Shown here one piece after another: positions 6,946 through 13,387 of a stretch of DNA of 64,000 nt. Each line of letters begins with the position of its first letter. Within the stretch, counting starts at the first letter, position 1. This DNA is from Acidobacteriota bacterium (GTDB taxonomy: Bacteria > Acidobacteriota > Terriglobia > Terriglobales > SCQP01), in NCBI GenBank assembly GCA_021789895.1, contig JAJYIU010000009.1, positions 56,300 through 120,299 on the forward strand, read 5' to 3'. The translations under genes were made by a program, and so were the position numbers. The notes beneath the pieces are model-generated. The model worked only from the letters and a program-made list of their open reading frames with translations. It searched no databases and was not told where the DNA came from.

Positions 6946-9465
6946 TCATTCATATCGTATGGAGGCAAGCGGGTTGACCCGGGCGGCGGCGCGGGCAGGC
7001 AGATAGCTGGCGGCAAAGCCGGCGAGCGCCAGCGCCAAAAGTCCTAACGCATAGGTGGCCGGATCGAAGGCACCGACGCCGAAGAGCAGCGCGGCAAGTG
7101 CATGCATCAGCGCCCAGGCGCCGGCCAGCCCCAGCGCCAGCCCCAGCCCGACCAGCAGCATGCCTTCTTTGACAATCAGGCCGAGAATGTTTCCCGGCGA
7201 GGCGCCCAGCGCCATGCGCACGCCGATTTCGCCTTGCCGGCGGGTGACGCGGTAGCTCAGCACGCCGTAGATGCCGGCGACGGCCAGCAGCAGGGCGAAA
7301 GCGGCAAAGGCGCCGAGCAGCCAGCCGCGAAACTCCGCCGGCGCGGTTTGCGAGTGGTACAGCCGGCGCATCGAGCTGACGCCGTACAGCGGCAAATCGG
7401 GATTGAGGCTGGCCAGCGCGTCGCGTAAATCGGCGATGGCGGCGCCGGCGCCGCGCGTATCGAGCGCCACCACCATATACCTGTTGCCTTCTCCGATCGC
7501 CTGATACATTTCCGGCCAGGAAGGCTGTTGGAGCGAATCGCGCGTATCCGCGGCAATGCCAATGACCTGATATTTTGGCCCGCCCTCCGGCGATTGGGAA
7601 AAGACCTGCTGCAGCGCGTTTTTCCCCGGCCAGTACATCCGGGCCATGGCCGTGTTGATGATGACCGGGATGGGGGCGAAATGGGCAAAAGCCTGCTGAA
7701 ATTCCTGTTCAGTGATGGGCTGTGGCAGGCGCAGGTAGGCGGTCATCATCTGCAGATCCTGTTGCGCATCCGCGGCATGGAAGTTGCGGCCGGCCAGCAA
7801 AGGGATGCCGAGCGCACGAAAATATCCGGGCGAGGCGTTGGTTTGCCAGACGAGTTGTTTGTGCGTGGCTTTGGGGGCGCCGGGAACGTAAGCGTACCCG
7901 TTTGAGCCTTTCTGCAAGGGAAGCTGGCTGGCGAGCGCAACCGCGCGCATGCCCGGCTCACGCTGCGCGCGCTGCAGAAAGTCGCGCCAGAACTCGCCCT
8001 GCGCCGCCGGAGTGGCATAGCCCGCCTTGGGCAGGCCGATGCGGGCGATGGCGACATGTTCGCTTCGCACGCCGGCGGAAGTATGCGCCAGGCGGTAGAA
8101 GCTGCGCAGCAGTAAGCCGGCGCCGATCAGCAGCAGCAGCGAGAGCGCCACTTCGGCTACGATCAGGCCGTCGGACAGCAGATTTTGATGACGCGAGGGG
8201 CTGACGGCGCGGCCGGCGGCGGCTTTGAGCTCGTCATAGCCGGCGGCGCTGGAAAATTGCCAGGCGGGAAGCAAGCCGAAGAGCAAGCCGGCGCCCGCCG
8301 CCAGGGCCAGGGTGAACAGCAGCACCGGGAGATTGAGCTGTACGGGGTGCAGTTGCGGTACCCCCAGCGGCTTGGCCGCGCTCAGCAGCCGCACTCCCCA
8401 GATGGCGAACAGCCAGCCCAGGCCGGCGCCACAGAGCGAGAGTAGCAGGCTTTCCGTCAGCAGTTGGCGGGCCAGCCGGCCGCGTCCGGCGCCCAGCGCG
8501 CTGCGCAGCGCCAGCTCATGCCGGCGCGCCATCGCCCGCGCCAGCAGCAGCGTGGCCACGTCCACGCAGGCGATCAGCAGCACCAGCCCCACCGCACCCC
8601 AAAGCATCAGCAGTTCCGGGCGGGAATTATGGATAATCAGCTCCCGCAGGCTCATGGCCGCGGCGCCCGGCAAGCTATGCTGAGGATGTTCCCGGCGCAG
8701 TTCCGCGGCCACATTCTGCAGGTCAGCCTGTGCCTGCGCAACGCTTACGCCGGGTTTGAGCCGGCCGAGCACGCTCAGCCAGTGGCTCCCGCGCTCGCGC
8801 AAGGCCTGCGGCGTCATGGGCAGCGGCAGCCAGATTTTCTCGTGCTGGCCGGCCGGGAAACGGAATTGCGGCGGTAGAATGCCGATCACCCGATAGCTGG
8901 TGCCATCCAATTGAATTTGTTTGCCCACCATCGGGCGGCGGGCAAACTGGCCGATCCAGAAGGCATAGGAAAGCACCGCGACATGATCGCGTCCGGGCTG
9001 ATCTTCGCCCGGGAAAAAGTAGCGCCCCTGGTAAGGCTGCTCTCGCAGCAGCGAAAAGAAATTGGTCGAAACCTGGGGGGTGGTGACCTGCACCGGCCGG
9101 CCGGCGCCGGTCAGGCTTTTTGAGCTCCAGGGAAAGTAAGCCGCCAGCCCCTGGAAGCTGTGGTTGAGCCGCCGGAAGTCAACGAAATCCGGCCCGGAAA
9201 ACGGATAATTGCCGGGCGAATTTTCGCGCTCGAAGACTTGCACAAGCTGATTCGGGTGCGGCCAGGGCAGGGGCCGCAGCAGGGCGGCGTCAATCACGCT
9301 GAAGATGGCGGTGTTGGCGCCGATGCCGAGCGCGATGGCGGCGATCGCCAGCAGGCTGACGGCGGGGGCGCGGCGCAGCGCGCGCCAGCCGACGCGCACA
9401 TCCTGGATAAGCGTCTCCAGAAAGCGGGGGCGCGGCGAGGGTGAGCGGAGCGGCTTTGGCGGCAT
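6946..9465 (-). CDS. Duplicated MacB/FtsX permease (acidobacterial orphan type)
   Basis: 839 residues. The classic opening of this family is visible (LIQDVRVGWRALRRAP, then ALGIGANTAIFSVIDAALLRPLPW), followed by a MacB periplasmic core domain, an FtsX membrane domain near residues 280-400 (with ARRHELALRSALGAGRGRL), a second periplasmic domain, and a second FtsX domain at the C-terminus (with RRQGEIGVRMALGASPGNI, ending ASIRYE). Such fused permeases usually lack an adjacent ATPase, as here. The function is unknown; a role in efflux or envelope stress is often suggested. The frame stays open upstream to 9963, but that extension translates a noncoding repeat and has no family similarity, so I start at 9465. 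Confidence 0.88.
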   Translation of the reverse strand: MPPKPLRSPSPRPRFLETLIQDVRVGWRALRRAPAVSLLAIAAIALGIGANTAIFSVIDAALLRPLPWPHPNQLVQVFERENSPGNYPFSGPDFVDFRRLNHSFQGLAAYFPWSSKSLTGAGRPVQVTTPQVSTNFFSLLREQPYQGRYFFPGEDQPGRDHVAVLSYAFWIGQFARRPMVGKQIQLDGTSYRVIGILPPQFRFPAGQHEKIWLPLPMTPQALRERGSHWLSVLGRLKPGVSVAQAQADLQNVAAELRREHPQHSLPGAAAMSLRELIIHNSRPELLMLWGAVGLVLLIACVDVATLLLARAMARRHELALRSALGAGRGRLARQLLTESLLLSLCGAGLGWLFAIWGVRLLSAAKPLGVPQLHPVQLNLPVLLFTLALAAGAGLLFGLLPAWQFSSAAGYDELKAAAGRAVSPSRHQNLLSDGLIVAEVALSLLLLIGAGLLLRSFYRLAHTSAGVRSEHVAIARIGLPKAGYATPAAQGEFWRDFLQRAQREPGMRAVALASQLPLQKGSNGYAYVPGAPKATHKQLVWQTNASPGYFRALGIPLLAGRNFHAADAQQDLQMMTAYLRLPQPITEQEFQQAFAHFAPIPVIINTAMARMYWPGKNALQQVFSQSPEGGPKYQVIGIAADTRDSLQQPSWPEMYQAIGEGNRYMVVALDTRGAGAAIADLRDALASLNPDLPLYGVSSMRRLYHSQTAPAEFRGWLLGAFAAFALLLAVAGIYGVLSYRVTRRQGEIGVRMALGASPGNILGLIVKEGMLLVGLGLALGLAGAWALMHALAALLFGVGAFDPATYALGLLALALAGFAASYLPARAAARVNPLASIRYE

Positions 9466-9565
9466 GGCAACGCTGGTTGCAATTGTGCTGCCAAGCGTCG
9501 GGGCATTGAAAATCAATTGGTTAGCCGTTTTGGGCGCAACCGGGATGTCCGCTTCCGGGATTCGT

Positions 9566-9584
9566 CTGTCGCGTTTTGCGACAG
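9566..9584. promoter_or_regulatory. Palindrome CTGTCGC-N5-GCGACAG upstream of the duplicated permease
   Basis: A perfect 7-bp inverted repeat with five central bases (GTTTT) about 100 nt upstream of the permease start. The symmetric arms fit a dimeric repressor operator; a small RNA hairpin is the alternative. No regulator gene lies next to it in this window. Confidence 0.4.
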
Positions 9585-9823
9585 TGGCAGCATGCCGTTC
9601 GGAACTCCCGCCGGCTCCGGCTTGCGAACCTTGGCTTTCCTTCATCGCCGCCGCAGCTATCTGCGAATATGTGGCGCTGAATCGAGTCCGCAAGAAAGCG
9701 GCCAATAGCGGCGGCCCATGAGTCCACCGATGGGAGTTAAGAAACGCTGAGATCGAGTGGGAAGGACGGGGTTTCCTGTCAGGCCCGACCCTCCGCGATT
9801 CAGTAACGCCAAGGCGAAGCCAA

Positions 9824-9842
9824 GCAAAACCGAAGGTTTTGC
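9824..9842. repeat. Small hairpin module 1 inside repeat copy 1
   Basis: GCAAAACC-GAA-GGTTTTGC, an 8-bp perfect stem with a 3-nt loop. It is absent from the equivalent place in copy 2. Confidence 0.7.
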
Positions 9843-9876
9843 GAAAGGAGTAGTCGTGAGCAGAGCGAGGTGCAAT

Positions 9877-9897
9877 AGCAATTTCGCAGAAATTGCT
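9877..9897. repeat. Small hairpin module 2 inside repeat copy 1
   Basis: AGCAATTTC-GCA-GAAATTGCT, a 9-bp perfect stem with GCA loop. The inner stem differs from modules 1 and 3 at bases on both arms, keeping full pairing. It is followed by TTTAGCAATGCC, resembling the tail of module 3. Confidence 0.75.
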
Positions 9898-9958
9898 TTT
9901 AGCAATGCCGCGAGGCGACCTGGTGTACATGGACGTACATGAGGATTGCCGAGCCAAT

Positions 9959-9979
9959 AGCAAAACCGCAGGTTTTGCT
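9959..9979. repeat. Small hairpin module 3 inside repeat copy 1
   Basis: AGCAAAACC-GCA-GGTTTTGCT, a 9-bp perfect stem with GCA loop, preceded by CAAT as module 2 is and followed by TAAAGCATGAC. Absent from copy 2. Confidence 0.75.
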
Positions 9980-10083
9980 TAAAGCATGACAAAACAACGA
10001 AGCCCAGCGATGCTTATCGCTTCGCCCTCCGTTGATTCTGTAGCCGGGTGATTTGACAATTGAGGCGGAGTTCTTTAAGGTTC

Positions 10084-11538
10084 ATGCCCGGAACCATGCA
10101 AGCCGCCATTTCACTCCGCCATCCTCCCCGCTCCGTTCGAAACCGCTTCGGCTTCAATCCCATCCCGCGCCGCTATTTTTGGCCCCGCGGAAAAGCCGCC
10201 GCGCTGCTGCTATGCGCACTGCCGCTGGCCGGCATGGCAATGCGGGCCCAGGCGCCCGGCGGCGCGGTGAACAACGCGCCCGGCACCGCGGCGGGCCGGA
10301 CGGCAACGCCGGGAGAATTTTTCCGCGTCGCTCAAATCCGCGGCGTCTGGTGGTTCATTCGTCCCGACGGGCGGAAGATGATCTCCGCCGGCGTGGACCA
10401 CGTCAGCTTCCGCGGCGATGGGGTTTGGCAAGGGAGCGGCTATCCCTATAGGGCGGCGGTGATGGCGCGCTACGGCCGCTACGCGGCCTGGAAGCAGGCG
10501 ACCGAGCGCCGGCTGCGGGCTTGGGGCTTTAACACCATCGGCGCCTGGTCGGACCGGCGCATGGAGACGCCGCCGGGGCTGCCCTATACGATCGTGCTGG
10601 ATATCGCCGCGCGGGCGGGAGCGAACTGGAAAAAGGGGCGCGTGGCGGACTTTTATTCTCCGCAATTCGAGCAGGCGGCGCGGCGGCTGGCCGCGCGCAT
10701 CTGCCGGCCGCACCGCAACGATCCCAACCTGCTGGGTTATTTCAGCGACAACGAACTGCGCTGGGGCGCTGACTGGCGGGGGAAGCAGACGCTGCTGGCG
10801 ATGTACCTGGCGCTGCCGGCGGACGCGCCGGGACGGCAGGCGGCGGTCGCGTATTTAAAGCGCGAATATTTTGGCCGCATCGCCGCTCTCGACTCCGCCT
10901 GGGGCGTGCACGCCGCCGGCTTTCGCCGGCTGCGCGGAATGGGCAAGACCGCGGCCTACCGCTACGACGCGCGGCAATTCCTGCGCCAGGCGGCGGGGCG
11001 CTATTTCCAGATCTGTGCCAAGGCGATTCATGCCGCCGATCCCAATCATTTGTATTTAGGGGCGCGGATTGCCTGGCCGTGGTATCCGGCGGTGCTGGCG
11101 GCGGCAAAGTGGGCGGACGTGGTGTCGGTCAACATTTACGCCCGCGATCCGCGGCCGGTGGCGGCGCGGGCGGCGCGGCTGAGCGGGCGTCCGGTGATGG
11201 TGACCGAGTTTGCTTTCCGCGCGCGGGACGCGGTCACGCCCAATTTAAAAGGCGCGGGACCGCGGGTCGCCAACCAGCGGGCGCGCGGGGAAGCCTACGC
11301 GAAATATGTCGAGCGGTTGGAATCGCTGCCCCAGGCGGTGGGCTATCACTGGTTCGAGTGGTGCGACGAGCCGCGCCAGGGGCGGGCGCTGGATGGGGAA
11401 GATAGCAACTACGGCCTGGTGCGAATCCATGACCGCCGCTATCGCCGCTTCGTGCGTCTGGTGAGCGCCGCCAATCGCCAGGCGGCAGCGGAGCACGGCA
11501 GCAGCCACGCCGGCCGGAAGCGGCGCGGCCGCTTTTAG
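10084..11538 (+). CDS. Secreted clan GH-A glycoside hydrolase (agarase / GH42-like)
   Basis: 484 residues from the ATG at 10084; a TTG at 10060 and an ATG at 10096 are possible alternatives. A basic N-terminus is followed by a hydrophobic export core (AAALLLCALPLAGMAM). The domain resembles the TIM barrels of agarase-like and GH42-like enzymes: GVDHVSFRGDG near the start, the WGFNTIGAWSD strand, the acid/base motif GYFSDNEL, and a candidate nucleophile Glu in PVMVTEFAF, followed by a YHWFEWCDEP strand. It likely hydrolyses a polysaccharide outside the cytoplasm; the substrate is not readable. The gene is bracketed by direct repeats that could delete it by recombination. Confidence 0.82.
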   Translation: MPGTMQAAISLRHPPRSVRNRFGFNPIPRRYFWPRGKAAALLLCALPLAGMAMRAQAPGGAVNNAPGTAAGRTATPGEFFRVAQIRGVWWFIRPDGRKMISAGVDHVSFRGDGVWQGSGYPYRAAVMARYGRYAAWKQATERRLRAWGFNTIGAWSDRRMETPPGLPYTIVLDIAARAGANWKKGRVADFYSPQFEQAARRLAARICRPHRNDPNLLGYFSDNELRWGADWRGKQTLLAMYLALPADAPGRQAAVAYLKREYFGRIAALDSAWGVHAAGFRRLRGMGKTAAYRYDARQFLRQAAGRYFQICAKAIHAADPNHLYLGARIAWPWYPAVLAAAKWADVVSVNIYARDPRPVAARAARLSGRPVMVTEFAFRARDAVTPNLKGAGPRVANQRARGEAYAKYVERLESLPQAVGYHWFEWCDEPRQGRALDGEDSNYGLVRIHDRRYRRFVRLVSAANRQAAAEHGSSHAGRKRRGRF

Positions 11539-11932
11539 GTTTAGAGCTATTTCATCGGTAAATTGTCTTTGCTTGCCGCTAGCGGCGGCCCATGAGTCCA
11601 CCGATGGGAGTTAAGAAACGCTGAGATCGAGTGGGAAGGTCGGGGTTTCCTGTCAGGTCCCGACCCTCCGCGATTCAGTAATGCAAAGGCGAAGGGAGAA
11701 GCGAGCAGAGCGAGGCGGGAGGCGCGAGGCAACCGCAGTGTACATGGACGTACATGAGGATTGCCGAGCGACGAACCAACGAAGCTATGCGATGCTTATC
11801 CCTTCGCCCTCCGTATGCTGATTCAGCCTGCAGCGAAAGGCTGACGCCCATCGCCGTATAAAAATTAAGCGCCTTCGCGCCCGCCCGCCGAAGGCCCAGA
11901 CGCGAAGACGCTAAACCTGCGCTTGCCCGCGC
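11539..11932. other. Intergenic region with repeat copy 2
   Basis: After the glycosidase stop there are about 40 bases without a visible signal, then the repeat (11580-11823), then about 110 bases without a gene up to the stop codon of the next minus-strand gene. No protein gene is credible. Confidence 0.6.
11580..11823. repeat. Dispersed noncoding repeat, copy 2 (short form)
   Basis: Second copy of the element at 9706-10038, in the same orientation, lacking the three small palindromes. It keeps a strong potential stem (GGTCGGG ... CCCGACC) near 11637-11670 and the GTACATGGACGTACAT segment at about 11741-11756. Confidence 0.85.
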
Positions 11933-12316
11933 TTAGTTTTGATAGCGGCGGCGGCGCAGCGCTACACCCAAGCCGAGCAGGCCGGCGCCCAGCGCAGCCA
12001 TGAACGGCAGCGGGGACGAGGTGGCCGGCATGCCCGACCGGCTGCGGTGCCGGCGGTGATTCCGCATGCCCGACATGCCGCTGTTGCCCTGGGCATTGCC
12101 GGATTGTCCGGACTGCCCGGTGGCGTTGCCGGAGGCATTCGGGGTGGTGCTGGGACTGGCCGGGCTGGCCGGATTGGCCTGCCCCGTGCCCTGTTGTTGC
12201 GATTGCGCTGCCGTGCCGGATGGATTCTGCGATGAACCGGCACTGGTCTGAGCCGCCGCCCATGCCACCCAGGCGAACAACATCATAACGATCGCCAAGA
12301 CTCTCCAACGTTGCAT
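11933..12316 (-). CDS. Small secreted protein with LPXTG-like C-terminal anchor
   Basis: 127 residues: a signal peptide (MQRWRVLAIVMMLFAWVAWAAA), a low-complexity middle rich in Ser, Gly, Asn, Gln and Pro, then a C-terminal tripartite tail of MPATSSPLP, a hydrophobic helix and RRRR. This tail resembles sorting signals of the LPXTG/PEP-CTERM kind and matches a style seen on many small acidobacterial secreted proteins (family recollection, not searched). A good Shine-Dalgarno (GAGGTAAG) precedes the ATG at 12316; the longer frame to 12403 is therefore rejected. The function is unknown; possibly surface or matrix material. Confidence 0.75.
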   Translation of the reverse strand: MQRWRVLAIVMMLFAWVAWAAAQTSAGSSQNPSGTAAQSQQQGTGQANPASPASPSTTPNASGNATGQSGQSGNAQGNSGMSGMRNHRRHRSRSGMPATSSPLPFMAALGAGLLGLGVALRRRRYQN

Positions 12317-12730
12317 ATTGCTTACCTCGCTGATGGGATGTTGGCCGTGTGGCTGGAGCCTCGCGGCGTACAGCGCCCGAGCGCCGCTACCGCACGGTTG
12401 CAATTGTCTCTAGGTCTGATGCAAAACCCGGGCTGGGGGGCAGACGCTGGGCAGGGGCCCCGGCGCGATTCCCGCGCAGCGGCAGGTGAGTGGAAAATTT
12501 CGATGCGGAACCGCATCCTCGCGGATGAATTTTTCTGGCATCCGGCGCGGCAATGCGGAAAAAGATTTCAGCCCGGCCGCCGGCCGCCGGCGGCCGGGCT
12601 GTAGCCGCGATCACAGCGGCTTTACAGGAAAGAGCGGCGGCACTACGATGAGGTCAGGCGCGCGCCCGGCATGCGGCCGTCGCGCATATCCATTCCGATC
12701 CACACGGCACCAGAGTCGAGAAGTTCTCCG
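12317..12730. other. Divergent intergenic region with strong hairpins
   Basis: 414 bases between the small anchored protein (minus) and the molybdenum hydroxylase operon (plus). Two strong inverted repeats are seen: GATGCG-GAAC-CGCATC near 12501-12516 and a 15-bp stem at 12569-12601. No gene is supported. Promoters for both directions must lie here, but I cannot place them with confidence. Confidence 0.55.
12569..12601 (-). terminator. Perfect 15-bp GC hairpin with T-rich tail on the minus strand
   Basis: CAGCCCGGCCGCCGG pairs perfectly with its complement across a 3-nt loop. Read on the minus strand it is followed by AAATCTTTTT, so it could work as an intrinsic terminator of antisense transcription or an attenuator for the 12316 gene. 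On the plus strand there is no T-tract; there it would be a stable leader hairpin about 130 nt before the hydroxylase operon. Confidence 0.5.
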
Positions 12731-13384
12731 ATGAAAAACCAAAATAGCAAGCGAGGCGCCCTCAGCCGGCGCGGTTTTTTGCAAGGCATCGGCGCCGGCG
12801 CGGGCGCGGCGGGTGTTCTGACGCCGGCAGCGCTGGCCAAGCTGCGCCCGGCGGCGCCGGAATCCGGCTCAGCGGCGGCGCGCGAGATTGAGCTGCATGT
12901 CAACGGCCGCGCGCGGCGGGTGCAAGTCGAACCGCGGGTTACGCTGCTGGATGCGCTGCGCCAGCGGCTGCGGATTCGCGGGCCGAAGCGGGTTTGCGAT
13001 CGCGGCGAATGCGGCGCTTGCACGGTGTTGTTCGATGGACGGCCGGTCTATGCCTGTATGGTGCTGGCCGTGGATGCGGCCGGGCATCGGATCGAAACCG
13101 TGGAAAGCCTGGGAACGCCGCGGCGGCTGAGCCGGCTGCAGCGCGAGTTCGTGCGCCACGACGCGCAGCAATGCGGGTTCTGCACGCCCGGCTTCGTCAC
13201 CGCGGCCACGGCGCTGCTGCGCCGCAATCCGCAGCCCGGCGAGGCGGAGATACGGGAAGCGTTGAGCGGCAACCTGTGCCGCTGCGGCACTTATCCCAAG
13301 CTGTTTGCGGCGGTCAAGGCGGCTTCGAAGGGCGGCCGCCAGCAGCGGGCGGCGAGCGCCGGCGGGCGCGGAGGGCGGAGGTAA
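12731..13384 (+). CDS. Molybdenum hydroxylase, 2Fe-2S subunit (Tat signal)
   Basis: 217 residues. The N-terminus has a twin-arginine signal (LSRRGFLQGIGAG), like the periplasmic aldehyde oxidase PaoA. The first ferredoxin-type cluster site is CDRGECGACTV plus a later Cys in VYACMV; the second, in the helical domain, is QQCGFCTPGF with GNLCRCGTY. It passes electrons from the molybdopterin subunit to the FAD subunit. The start is the ATG directly before the Tat motif. It is followed after 3 bp by the large subunit. Confidence 0.93.
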   Translation: MKNQNSKRGALSRRGFLQGIGAGAGAAGVLTPAALAKLRPAAPESGSAAAREIELHVNGRARRVQVEPRVTLLDALRQRLRIRGPKRVCDRGECGACTVLFDGRPVYACMVLAVDAAGHRIETVESLGTPRRLSRLQREFVRHDAQQCGFCTPGFVTAATALLRRNPQPGEAEIREALSGNLCRCGTYPKLFAAVKAASKGGRQQRAASAGGRGGRR

Positions 13385-13387
13385 GCC

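Larger units (their letters stand above)
9706..10038. repeat. Dispersed noncoding repeat, copy 1 (long form)
   Basis: Nearly identical to 11580-11823 over the first ~110 bases (starting TAGCGGCGGCCCATGAG) and again over the segment with TGTACATGGACGTACATGAG and the end GATGCTTATC..TTCGCCCTCC. Both copies have the same orientation and flank one glycosidase gene. A stem pairing the region after GTGGGAAG with CCCGACC is visible in both. Copy 1 is about 90 bases longer because of three small palindromes. Many copies elsewhere in the genome are likely (inference). Confidence 0.85.
9466..10083. other. Intergenic region: permease leader, repeat copy 1, glycosidase leader
   Basis: From 9466 to 9705 is the leader of the minus-strand permease, including a 7-bp palindrome at 9566-9584. 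From 9706 to about 10038 is a dispersed repeat whose second copy lies beyond the next gene. The last 45 bases contain TTGACA (10053-10058) and AAGG before the glycosidase start. I see no real protein gene, although frames remain open through the repeat on the minus strand. Confidence 0.65.

Noticed and set aside
9466..9963. N-terminal extension of the duplicated permease by 166 codons
   Set aside because: It translates repeat copy 1 and its flanks, and the family's conserved N-terminus starts at 9465.
9800..9980. CRISPR-like array
   Set aside because: The three repeated units are palindromic hairpins with irregular spacing and no distinct spacers of equal length.
12569..12601. Intrinsic terminator on the plus strand
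   Set aside because: No upstream plus-strand gene ends here and no T-tract follows on that strand; it is listed for the minus strand only.
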